Source: Oscarella lobularis (Eukaryota; Porifera; Homoscleromorpha; Homosclerophorida; Oscarellidae). Taken from it: DNA of 64,000 bases. The stretch lies in the NCBI RefSeq assembly GCF_947507565.1, contig NC_089181.1:1110536-1174535 (forward strand). Direction: 5' to 3'. Made by a program: the position numbers and the translations under genes. Positions 31,065 to 41,504 of this stretch are shown here, in pieces. Numbering within the stretch: the first letter of the stretch is position 1; every line of letters begins with the position of its first letter. Below the pieces are notes generated by a model. It was not told where the DNA came from, made no database searches, and saw only the letters and a program-made list of their open reading frames with translations.

Positions 31065-33216
31065 GGGGAGCGGGATAAGGAACCCGTACGACGTTCCCGT
31101 TGATCGTTGCTTCGTGCATGAGCAGACTCGTTGTCAGATCGACAAACAATTTTCCCGAGTCGGTGAGTGTCTCTTTAACCTCGGGTGGTATGGCGTCAGG
31201 CGCTGTTGGTTGTTCGAGAAACTGGCAGACGGAAGCAAGGAGCGGATCGCGGCGTTGATGATCGAGCATCTCGTCGAGCGACGGAATTTTTAACAGTGCG
31301 CGGTCTTTGTCGATCACAGCGACTATTGGCAGACGTGAAAGTGCGTCGGCATTCTGGTTCGCGCGTCCTGGTCGATGTTCGATCGTGAAATCGAATTCTT
31401 GCAGGAGCAATGCCCATCGTGCGAGACGGTTGGGAAGATCCGAAGTAGGCATTAACCAACGCATGTTTGCGTGGTCCGTTTGCACGACGAAAGGTGGGCC
31501 CCAGAGATACTTCCGAAATTCCCTACAGCCATACACGACTGCAAGTAATTCCTTTTCACGTGTGTCATAGCGTCGTTCTGGATCGCGTAACTGTCGGCTG
31601 GCGTACGAAACTACGCGCTCGTAGCCGTCGTCGTCGAGTTGGGTCAGGACCGCAGCGATTGCGTAGTCAGACGCATCAGTTTGCAGAAAGAACATTTTAT
31701 CCCAGTCGGGGTAGATGAGCAGTGGGGCGGAAGTAAGACGTTTCTTTAGCCGTTCGAACGCATCTTGCTGATCAGCTCCCCAGATAAAGGGAACGTCTCG
31801 AAGTAGGCGCGTGAGCGGTTCAATAAGTTGAGCAAATTTGTAAATGAAGCGGCGATAATACGAGGTGAGTCCGACGAATGACCGGATGTCGCCTTTCGTC
31901 GTAGGTATCGCCACTTTTTGAACAGAATCGATTTTTTTCGGGTCTACGAGGAGACCGTCAGGAGAAATTATGTATCCCAGATACTTCAATTCGCTGAAGG
32001 CAAACAAACACTTCTTTGGCGATACCGGTATCTTCAGATTGTGTCGTCGTAGACGTCGGAGAACGGCGTCGAGATGCTTCAAGTGAGCGTCGAATGATGC
32101 CGAGAAAACGAGTATATCGTTGATATAGATTAAGCACGTGCGCCACTTTAAACCAGCTAGCACAGTGTCCATTGCGCGCTGGAACGTTCTGGGGGCGTTG
32201 CACAGGCCGAATGGCATCACAAGGAATTCGTATAGACCGAATGGGCAGATGAAGGCGGTTTTCGGGACGTCGTTGATGTCAACACGTATTTGCCAATAAC
32301 CGGATTTCAAGTCGAGCGAGGTGAAATATCGATTTCCACCGAGGAGGTCGAGGCTGTCATCGATCCTTGGTAGGGGATAACGGTCCTTGGTCGTCAGTGC
32401 GTTGAGCAGGCGGAAATCAACACAGAATCGTTTCGTCAAATCCTTTTTGTCGGTGAAAAGTATGGGACTGGCCCATGGCGACGACGATTCGCGTATGACA
32501 CCGCTATTGAGCATCGATTCGATCTGGCGTTCTGCTTCGTCCATCAGAGGAGGAGCTAACCGTCGAGGCGGTTGATTGACAGGGCGATGGTTCCCGGTGT
32601 CGATGACGTGAGTGCAGGCTGGCGTTTGTCCAACATCGCCGTCGTGACGAGCAAAGAGATCGTCGTATTGCTCAAGCAATTGCGCGATCGACTGCGTCTG
32701 CGCGTCAGACAGGTCGGCGGAAATTGTGTACGTCGGCGGGGCATCGTCCGCTAGGTTCGCTGACGATGAAATCACGGTAGCGACGTCGATTTGTTCGCCA
32801 CGAGGCGGTAGATCAACGTGCTCGGGCGGCGGCACCTTTTCCGGACGCACTTCCGGTTGAACTTCCGGCATCAGAACTGCATGGTTTGGCGTAGAAAGCG
32901 TAATCGCGCAAACTCGTTCGCCGGAGCCAAATAAGTCGACACCATCGACGCCATCTTTCGCGCCGGCTGCTTGAATCTTGACGGTGTCCGGACCTGAACC
33001 AAGCGTGACGACGCCGTTTCCGAAACTGAAGTTTGCCTTGCTGGCGCGAAGAAAATCTCGCCCGAGTAGTACGGGAAATGCGAAGTCGGTAACAACGATG
33101 AAACGTTGGCGAATCCGCAATCCGTTTGCGGCAAAAGTCAGTGTCACGGCTCCGGCTACGTCGAGTGGTTCATTGTTTGCAGCGGTATAGCTCTCGGCTG
33201 TGGGTCGACAGGGCAT
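30964..33216 (-). CDS. Gypsy 2 protease end, reverse transcriptase and RNase H
   Basis: A 750-codon open frame. It holds the end of the protease (LLGRDFLRAS), the RT (PLPRIDDSLDLLGG, FTSLDLKSGYWQI, MPFGLCNAPRTFQ), then RNase H (FLQTDASDYAIAAVLTQ, RPGRANQNADALSR) and the start of the integrase finger (HSIPSAGHLGR). The catalytic box reads YINDI in place of YIDDI: one of the two metal-binding Asp residues is Asn, which should abolish polymerisation even though the frame is open. Confidence 0.9.
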   Translation of the reverse strand: MPCRPTAESYTAANNEPLDVAGAVTLTFAANGLRIRQRFIVVTDFAFPVLLGRDFLRASKANFSFGNGVVTLGSGPDTVKIQAAGAKDGVDGVDLFGSGERVCAITLSTPNHAVLMPEVQPEVRPEKVPPPEHVDLPPRGEQIDVATVISSSANLADDAPPTYTISADLSDAQTQSIAQLLEQYDDLFARHDGDVGQTPACTHVIDTGNHRPVNQPPRRLAPPLMDEAERQIESMLNSGVIRESSSPWASPILFTDKKDLTKRFCVDFRLLNALTTKDRYPLPRIDDSLDLLGGNRYFTSLDLKSGYWQIRVDINDVPKTAFICPFGLYEFLVMPFGLCNAPRTFQRAMDTVLAGLKWRTCLIYINDILVFSASFDAHLKHLDAVLRRLRRHNLKIPVSPKKCLFAFSELKYLGYIISPDGLLVDPKKIDSVQKVAIPTTKGDIRSFVGLTSYYRRFIYKFAQLIEPLTRLLRDVPFIWGADQQDAFERLKKRLTSAPLLIYPDWDKMFFLQTDASDYAIAAVLTQLDDDGYERVVSYASRQLRDPERRYDTREKELLAVVYGCREFRKYLWGPPFVVQTDHANMRWLMPTSDLPNRLARWALLLQEFDFTIEHRPGRANQNADALSRLPIVAVIDKDRALLKIPSLDEMLDHQRRDPLLASVCQFLEQPTAPDAIPPEVKETLTDSGKLFVDLTTSLLMHEATINGNVVRVPYPAPRERYALLQAMHSIPSAGHLGRRKTQSRIRQRYY

Positions 33217-34584
33217 CCGGTCTGACTCACAAAATCGTCGGAAGCGACAGAGATTTTAGATCCAGAGTCCATTAGACATCGGGCTGGTCGAATTCCTTCG
33301 ATCGTGAACGGAAAAATGCCTTGAGCTTCCTCTGTCGGAATAGCGATGGGATCGGCGATTACGTGAACGCTGCTCTTGGTGGGCGCGGCAACAGCGGTTG
33401 CTTGCGCGGCGGACTGTTCGGCCTCACGTTTTCTCTTCAACTTGAAACATTCTTCTTTCGTGTGGTTCGGCTTCTTGCAATACGCACAGAATTTAGGATT
33501 CGGTTGTTTGTTTCGCGCCGTGGGCGCTGGCAAATATTGAGAGGGGGCGGTACTAGCCGCGGGAACGGAAGTGTTCGATTTCGATGACGAGGCGGCCAAC
33601 TGCTGAAGGATCTGAGTATTCTGTTGCATCAACTGCGCTTGCTGTTGCACGAGCGTTTGCAACAGTTGAACGGTGGTGTCAGACGCGCTTCCCGTCGGGC
33701 GCGATTGTGCCTGCGGCGCCGACGCAGCTGGTGGGCGATCGTATCGCAAGGCGTAGCAATCGTCGTCGTGAACACCGGTTCGAGTATAATTCCAAATTCG
33801 TTCGGCGGTTTCCGCAGTCGTGATCGCCTCCTTGAGCGATGTCGGTGGTTTCCGTTCGAATTCGTCCTTGAATTCGCGACGAAGTCCGGCCTGAAAACGA
33901 GATAGATACAGTCATCGTCTTCGAGACAGCGTCAGGATCCGCGTTCTGGAGCTGTAAAAGAATTTGCTTGAAGCGCGAAGCGAATTCGGCTACGGTCTCA
34001 CGCGCGGTCTGCTTGCAGACCATTAACTTGTTAGTCCAATGACGCGTGGGATCGCGCGGGCCGAATTGTTCCCGAAGGAAAACTTCGAATTGTCTCCATG
34101 TGAGATCGCTGACGTCGTCGTGTCCCAGGAAAGCGCGGAATTCGGCTCGGGCGTCTGCAGAGAGAGCCATTGCAGCGGCGGCGAGCTTGCGACGATCGGG
34201 CCAGCGTGAGAATTTCGCGGCGGCGTTGACGTGGAAAAGCCAATTCTCGACGTCTTCTCCGCAGCGTCCGAAGAATCGATCGAGCTTCACTGACGATTTC
34301 AGTTCGTCGCGGTCCGATTCGGGCGTCGGGAGTGAGTCGCCGCGGTCGCGTTTCTTCTTCCGCTTCTTTTTGCGAGCTGGCTCGGGGTCGTCGGGCGTGG
34401 CCGCGCCGCCTTCGGATGATTCCTCGGTTGGGGTTCGCGATTGGGAACGGCCGCGTCGCGAGTGAATTGTAGGAGTCGCTTCGGAGTTGCGCGCGGTCGG
34501 CGAAAGATCTTCCAACTCGTCCGTCGAGTGATGAAGGCGTTTCCTCTTCCTGCTTCGCTTCGCCGTTTTTGGCGTCTCGTCCAT
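33156..34584 (-). pseudogene. Gypsy 2 Gag, nucleocapsid and protease active site
   Basis: Gag (34584-33920): a charged N-terminus with a KKKRKKKRDR basic run, then FFGRCGEDVENWLF, LTWRQFEVFLREQFG, RHWTNKLMVCKQ and VAEFASRFKQI. After one or two frame changes near 33910 it continues with LRREFKDEFERKP, a Gln-rich helix (TLVQQQAQLMQQN), the CCHC knuckle CAYCKKPNHTKEEC, and the protease motif CLMDSGSKIS with an intact DSG. Another frame change near 33215 leads into pol. Same architecture as Gypsy 1. Confidence 0.8.
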
Positions 34585-34716
34585 TTCGGAGACGAGGCAA
34601 GCGTATCGAGTGCACGGCGGGCGAGCAACGTTCGAGTGGAGAGCGGGGGCGGGATCGTTCGTCGAGGGCAGCCGAGCGGAACGAGTTCGACTCGCCTACC
34701 CGGATTCTCCACCAGT

Positions 34717-34885
34717 TGTTAGGATCCACCCCCCCCCCCCCCCCCGCGATGCCTTGGCACGGCCTCTAGGCGACTCTTTGGGGACGACGATAAATATACG
34801 GTTGTCTGCAAGGTTTGTGTATGTCCCAACTGACCCACGCATGCGCCCCAGGTTATGACATGCAAACATATAACGGATCGCAACA
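34717..34885 (-). repeat. 5' LTR of Gypsy 2
   Basis: 169 bp with a poly-C run at about 34728-34745 not present at that length in the other LTR. Confidence 0.9.
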
Positions 34886-36164
34886 CTATACTACCACCTT
34901 AGGTACAAAAACTAAAAAGCGGTCTTCTCTTAGAGCATGATTTAAATAAAGTTATGCTTGTCTTGCTTATTCACACGATAGTTAGGAATGTTTCTCAATT
35001 GCCGTAAGCCGCTTACTTGCTTCGTCAGTTTTTAAATAACTAAAGTCGTTTTGACCCTGGATGTGATAATTGCTCATTATAATAGGTTAGCATCCTTATT
35101 GATAACGTCACGTGAAGCAAACGGTTTTTTCATTGTTTAAAGACGATTGACAACCGTTTTCACGTTCACAGACGCGTCAAAACGGTTTTATCTGTGCCCG
35201 TAACTAAGTTAACGGTGCGCAAACTATAAAAGCGCTCGCAAAAACCGTTTTACCCACGAATAAATAACGTATTCGTTCATATACTAGCAAAAGAATTAGG
35301 AGGCGTGCTCATTAGAAAAATAGGTTGCCAATACCGATAGAAATGCGAGAAAAGAAGCATGCGCAGAAATTTTATAACGCGCGTTAACCCTTTTAAGGTG
35401 GCAACGGGGGTTGGTCGGGTGCTCACCCTTGGCGACCCCGTTTTTCGAAATTCCCGCTGTATCGTTCGCTTTTTCATGCCTCCTTACGCACGCTATAACG
35501 ATGCGTCATCGGCTTTAGGTTCCTGTACAGGTCTTTCGGATCGAGCTTACGGCGAGCTTTCTCGAGGAACTTGAACTCGCGAGTCGCGCCTGCTTTTCGA
35601 AAATATCCTGTTCCTCGAAACGTCTTCAAATATCTTTGGAAAGCAGCGTAAATGTCGTATTTAGGTTAGATTAGTTCTTACGATTCCTTTTGTCTTGGAA
35701 AGCCTTTCCCCTTCCTGCCTCGGAGGAATCGGGTCCTTTCTTGAGATCCATTTCCGTTCGAAGAAACCTTTTTCAATCTTAGGCCGAAATTCGAAGTCCA
35801 TTGTACGCGTAACAATTGGGCTAACGCTGAGCCTTGGCCAGAAGTTCCAGAAAAGAAGATGGGCGCAGGTTTTGGCATTCTAAAAGTACAACTGCGCATA
35901 CCTTTTTCAAACTTTTCGTATACGAGGAAAAGGCCTAGCGAACCAGCCCATGACCACCATCCTTCTTCCACTGCACCTCTCTTCTGCCATTTTTTATCCA
36001 TTTTAAACGACATCTTCAGCGCAATCGCTACGATTTTGAGTAGATTCGAAGCATCATAAAAAAGAGTAAAATCGATTCACGTTTTTCTACTGGAAACCAC
36101 AACTTTTTTAGCTAAAGAGCGAGAACTAAATGCAGATAAGTCGTCAGTTACGCGTTTTTTAACG
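34886..36164. other. No supported gene
   Basis: AT-rich with repeats of an AAACGGTTTT-type motif (35130-35250). A 111-codon minus frame at 35678-36013 has no recognisable domain. Nothing else is supported. Confidence 0.4.
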
Positions 36165-37320
36165 GAACAAGACCAGAATGGCCTTGTTCATTTACCTGCG
36201 TGTTCGCCTTTTGAAGCAACGGGTAGGTGTACGTGTCTACACAGTATCCTTCTGAGCATCTAAATTAAAAGTGTGCAGTACTTTGAGACTGGTTGATTAA
36301 TTAATGTAGTACTGAGAGTATACCCTGTGTTTTCATATTATATTTAAATCTACATTAGCTAGTTTGCCTATTTTTAAAATAATCTTGGGCATATTTAAAA
36401 TTGTCTTTGACCATTTAAAATCGTCCTATACGATTTTAAAATTTACTTGGACGATTGCGTTTGGCAGTGGTATTATCGCAATTGCAGAGGCTTTCGAAGT
36501 TGTCATGCAAAAAATCTCACCTGTATATTACGAAATTAGGCGAATACCGGTACAACTCCGTCGAAATTGATGTTCAATTGTGTATGCAATTTTTTACATT
36601 TAGATTAAAGCATCCAGGACCGACAACCTTAAACGAAATCTTCGGAGATTGTTGAAAATACTACAGTGCCGAAAATCTGAAAGAAAATCCTCAGTCGACG
36701 TATTCGTCAGGACATGGGCATCAAATTCTCTGGCGACATGTAGGCACATTGAGATTTTAATCGAACAAGACCAGAATGGCCTTGTTCATTTACCTGCGTG
36801 TTCGTCTTTTGAAGCAACGGGTTGGTGTACGTGTCTACACAGTATCCTTCTGAGCATCTAAATTAAAAGTGTACAGTACTTTGAGACTGGTTGATTAATT
36901 AATGTAGTATTGAGAGTAAACCTTGTGTTTTCATATTATATTTAAATCTACATTAGCTAGTTTGCCTATTTTTAAAATAATCTTGGGCATATTTAAAATT
37001 GTCTTGGACCATTTAAAATCGTCTTATACAATTTTAAAATTTACTTGGACGATTGTGTTTGGCAGTGATACTATCGCAATTGCAGAAGGTAAATTATCAT
37101 GTCCAAAATCTCTTTTCCACATTACAAAATTGGTGGAATACCGGTACAACTCCGTCGAGATTGATGGTTCAATTGTGTACGCAATTTTTTACATTTAGAT
37201 TGAAGCATCCAGGCCCCACTAAATTAGCAGATATCTTCGGAGATTGCACGACATATTATCGTGCTAAAAGCATCCAAATAAACCCTCTATCGACGTACTC
37301 GTCAGGGTCATTTCTAAGGA
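36165..37320. repeat. Tandem duplication, unit about 598 bp
   Basis: GAACAAGACCAGAATGGCCT recurs at 36165 and 36763. Similarity continues to about 36715 and 37315, through an AT-rich section with repeated TTTAAAAT blocks (about 36375-36445 and 36970-37040). The open frames inside are by-products of this AT repeat. Confidence 0.82.
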
Positions 37321-37395
37321 AATTTTCCAAAAACTTTTTGTCTTTTGTGACTCGATTTTTAACTAAGAATTGTCTGTTGTAACTGTTAGTATATA

Positions 37396-37456
37396 CGTGT
37401 GTGTGTGTGTGTGCGTGCGTGCGTACGTGCGTGCGTGCGTGCGTGCGTGTGTGTGT
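37396..37456. repeat. (TG)n/(TGCG)n microsatellite, 3' flank of REL element 1
   Basis: Alternating TG and CGTG units. It directly abuts the 3' end of the minus-strand element. Confidence 0.9.
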
Positions 37457-40421
37457 TACTACAAAAACAGTCACGAGAAACAGTCAGGAAAATAAGTCAA
37501 GAAAACAGTTGTAGAACTTCCGGTTTAGATGCTGGATCAAGCGGGGCAGAAGCCCCGCGATCGCAAACATCGATCCTGGCTGGCATGTATAGCCGCGACC
37601 TTGTCCGCCACAATTTTGCAGTTTTCCCTCTGCAGACTGACTGCCAACCGCTGCTTCCAATCGACGCGAAATTGACTGACGCTCGTTCTGAGTTCCCTCG
37701 GCGCAAGACGAGAGACTTCGTTGACCGTGTTCCGGATTGCACTTCCCCACTGGCCAAATGTTTCCAGAGCGATAGGGCGAAACAAATGCCCAGCAACAGT
37801 TGCCTCTTTCAGGAATTTTCGCTTTTTCGATTTCTCTTTTTCGCTGGCGGCGTGACCGGAAATCAGACTGGCAGGCGAGATGAAATTTTTCGAATGCGGA
37901 TGCGTGATCGTAATGTCCAGAAGAAGCTTTTTGCCTTCGGCAAAGTCATACACGACAATATCGAGACGCTTTTTGTCGTGAAACTGCTCAAGAACTTCTT
38001 TCCCGCATCGGAAATTCAGCGATGTCAGCATCATATAAAATCGGTGAAGATAGCCGTCGTGCCTGTGCATTCCGCCTCCTCCCCATTTGCAAGTGAGAGC
38101 GTGAAAGCCTTCCGGGTCGATCGCCTTTCCGCACTGGGGAACGCAATGCTTCAGACCATCAAGAGCTGGCATGCCGGCGCCAAGACGCAGCAAAGAGGCG
38201 AATGAAAATTCCGCACTCTTCAAAGTGAGATTGTGCGATCTTGGCAATGCATGAAGCCAGCACCCTGATGACGATCCACCGCAGCTGAGTAGCCGGGCGC
38301 GATCTTTCTGGCTCAGACTTTCCAAATACTTGCGGTACAAGCTGTTTCGCTGGTTTTTTCTCAACTTTTGTTGTAGCTTCACAGGCTGACCCAGTGCGTC
38401 CGCGAAGGTAGAGACATCGAGAGACGACTGGCTGGCACTCGCTTGCAAAGACGTTAGAGACGATTCAATCTGATCTAAAATGACGCGATTGCTTGATGGG
38501 CCCACTGGCGGGGGGCAGAATTCGCGAAAGAATTCGGCACGGTCAGGCTGCACATTGCAGACGCCCAACTTCCTACAAATGCGCAAGGACTGACGTCCGC
38601 GGTGCGCTGGAATCCAAAACCGCCGTGTTTGATGGACAAGAAAATCTGCTCCTTCTGCGCGTCGTTGAGACGGCGTCCAATGATATTCTCAAACGATTGA
38701 ACGAAATTCGAATCGTGCAAACTTGCCGCTTTTACTATCAGATGAGGAGAGACTGTGCGACAGAGATGGTTGATCTTCGAGTTTGCGCAAGATCGAAGCA
38801 GAGCATTGGCGGTTTGGCCATCGCCTAGCAGCGGCAACTTCTCCAACAGAGCGCTAGCTTTTTTAGCTTTTTGGAGGCAAGAAGATTCCACAAACTCCTC
38901 ACTTCCAATCGGCGAACCGAGGACGTCGACACCTCGCCGAATCGGGACCGGAATGGGCCAGTCCTCAATGTCGCAAAATGAGAAAGCTTCGCATTTCTCT
39001 TCCGGTAGTTGCAGGCCGATATCTGCCAATCGACGTTTTATTTCCTGATACGTTGCCAGTACTTGAGATTTTTCTCCCAAAATGATTGCATCGTCTAAGT
39101 AACAGACGGTATGGCAGTTCGAACCCACGTTTGCATTTTGCAAAATAGGATGGATAGCAAGTGCGAACAAAAAGGGCCCCAGAGGGTCGCCTTGCTGCAC
39201 TCCTTCCTCTGACGAGATTGCCGACAAAGTGTCACCGACGGTAGTTAGCAACGTAGATGACTGAACGTAGCATTTTGAAACGAAAGAAAGCAGCTCCGAG
39301 AAGCTATCACGTACATTGTCGAGAATGGTCTTTCTTGATACCGAGTTGAATGCATTCTTAGCGTCCGTCTTTAGAAGAACCCAGTGAGGATTGCTCTGAA
39401 GAACGAGCTGAATCACATGGATCATTAGATCTGCACCGCCGGGAGTACAGACGCCAAACTGATACGGCGATAAGAATGACTCAATTTTGCTCTCTAGAAG
39501 AGAGCATGCCGCTTTTGCCGTCAGGCGGCGAAGACAATTTCCCACTGCGATCGGTCGGACGTCGTTGTTAGCTTTTCTGAGAGCAATCAGTTTCGCTCCA
39601 GCGAGTACAGTGGCGACAGTAGATGGAATCTCTCCGGCGAGAAATGCGTTACACGCATCAACCAGTAGCGTCGACGATTCGTCTCCGCCAGACAGGACTT
39701 CAAGGTGTTCAAAACGCCAGCCGTCGATGCTGCATGCAGACCCCTTTGGGCAGCGGTGAAGAGCGTTGAACAAAGCTGGGAGGTCGATTTGAAGCGGCTG
39801 CTCTGAGGTGGTATAGTCACTTGATGTTACCGGAACTCGTCTGGCCGGGTGTTTCAGCGCCAGCTTCTCGAACGTATCCTCGCTCGAAGGATCAATGCCC
39901 GAAGACGTAAGCAGATTAGCTGCTCGAGACAGCTCTCCGGCTTTGACCTTGGATCGAACGGCCTTGATGATGCCTTCATCTAAAGCGCCAACCTCGCAAT
40001 AGTCCCCGCTGAGCGTACTTTGCGACGAGTGACGATTGTGCCGCTGGGAACGAGACGATTCAAAGAGGGAGTGCCACTTCTTCTCTTCAAATCGCCGCAG
40101 AAGCTTCTCCCTTTCTCTTTTTCCTGATATTCCTCCTCTCCCTAGATCACGTAGAAGAAAGCGAGGGATCAACAAGAATAGCTTCCAAGCATTGATGTGG
40201 TAAGGATTCGCACTCAGCAAACTCAACGGAATGGAGCAGCATCGCCGAAAAGATTCATGAAGGTGATTAGGAATTTCACGGATTGACGAAACAGCGCCGT
40301 CGAAAAGCTTATCCAGAGATAGACTCTCGAGAAATTCCCATCCATCGATTGAATGAGGCAATGCCGACGGCAGAGAAAGCGATGTTAACAATGGTGCTGC
40401 TAGGCGCTGCGACGGCGGTCC

Positions 40422-40469
<48 letters not shown>

Positions 40470-41473
40470 AGGCGAGGACGACGACGACAAGGAAGACGGC
40501 GACAACGACGTAGATGGAGATACCGCCGATAACGAACCGGCCGACTGTACTGGCAATAAAGCAGACAGCGACCGATCCGGTGCCGGCACAGGTGGCGGAT
40601 CCGGCGACAACGATGGCAACGGCGACAATAATGGTGACGACGACAGCGACGGCGACGACGGCGATGACGACGACGTCGCCGATGATGACGTCGACGAAGA
40701 TGTAGTCAGAGCTACCGCCGATAACGAACTGTCCGACTGAACTGACAATAAAGCAGACAGCGACCGATCCGTTGCCGGCACAGATGGCGGATCCGGCGAC
40801 AATGATGACAACGACGATAGTGACTGCGACGACGACAATGACGGCGACGACGACGACAACGACGACGATGACGACGACGACTTTGGAGTCGTTTTGTTGT
40901 TGCGACATTTCGCCACGTGGGACGGTAGGCTTCGATGGAAATGAGGCTTTTGACAAAAACGACACTGATATAGTGAGTGTCGAAGCCGAAACCATTCGGG
41001 GATATCGCAGAAGTCGTGGTACTCGCGAAGGTGTTGGAACACCCTCATGCGGGGCCCCGAATTCCAACGCTTGATGGAGCATCCTCGAACAGGACATTGG
41101 AGATCCCCAGAAGACTTCGATGCCGTGCCTTCTCCTCTGGACGACGTAGAAAACTCGCCGACATTTTCTGAGACCACGTGCGATCGAGACGCCATCTTTG
41201 ATTCGTTGAAAACGGGCAAAGACGAAATATTCGTGACCGTCGTCAAACAACAAAAGGACGAAAGTGTAAGGACGAGCGTTCGAACTTCTTCCCGCTCGAA
41301 CGAAGGTCGGGATTCAGTCTGCGATCAAACCCGACGCGAAAAACGACGGGTTCGATCGCTTGGCAGGCCAATGATAGCGTATAAAAACGCTGGGCTACCA
41401 AAAAATACGCTTGGAAACGGCGAAAAAACGACTTATCGGAGAGCAAAAGGAAAGGCACCCGCACTAATAATCC

Positions 41474-41475
<2 letters not shown>
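37457..41475 (-). mobile_element. REL-endonuclease non-LTR retrotransposon 1, flanked by (CA)n
   Basis: In its own orientation the element is preceded by the (CA)n strand of the 41476-41504 tract and followed by the (CA)n strand of 37396-37456. The whole 4.0-kb body therefore lies within a microsatellite. It encodes one protein with N-terminal zinc fingers, RT and a restriction-like endonuclease (37537-41246), as in the R2/R4/NeSL/Hero group, whose members are often target-specific. The 3' terminus next to the repeat reads ...GTAGTAA. Confidence 0.8.
37537..41246 (-). pseudogene. Zinc finger-RT-restriction-like endonuclease protein (element 1)
   Basis: Starts near 41246 (or at the inner MASRSHVV). 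N-terminus: one C2H2 finger (CPVRGCSI ... HLREYH) and one CCHC finger (CRFCQKPHF ... HVAKC). A Ser-rich linker encoded by (ACG)n-like DNA carries two copies of SLSPDPP.VPA.DRSLSALL (40.3-40.9 kb). RT: GSACSIDGWRFEHL, DVRPIAVGNCLRRL, LLKTDAKNAFNSVSR, GVQQGDPLGPFLFAL and YLDDAIILG. C-terminus: CGKAIDPEGFHALTC, GGGGMHRHDG, then RLDIVVYDFAEGKKLLLDIT, a PD-(D/E)XK-like nuclease site. A single frame change near 38500-38580 interrupts an otherwise open protein of about 1,250 residues. Confidence 0.85.

Positions 41476-41504
<29 letters not shown>
41476..41504. repeat. (GT)n microsatellite shared by two divergent elements
   Basis: About 14 GT units. Left neighbour: 5' end of minus-strand element 1. 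Right neighbour: 5' end of plus-strand element 2. Confidence 0.92.

Larger units (their letters stand above)
29303..34885 (-). mobile_element. Gypsy LTR retrotransposon 2
   Basis: Bounded by LTRs 29303-29457 and 34717-34885 with a 4-bp duplication CTAT (29299-29302, 34886-34889). The LTRs match apart from about four substitutions and a poly-C expansion in the 34.7-kb copy. The primer-binding site after the 5' LTR (minus strand, TGGTGGAGAATCCGGG) equals that of Gypsy 1. Gag, protease, RT, RNase H and integrase are all present but in several frames. Confidence 0.9.

Noticed and set aside
37399-38205. 268-codon plus-strand frame starting in the TG tract
   Set aside because: Antisense shadow of the element 1 endonuclease region; no family features.
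40309-41253. Val-rich 314-codon minus frame and Thr-rich plus frames
   Set aside because: Alternative-frame readings of the (ACG)n-like Ser linker of element 1.
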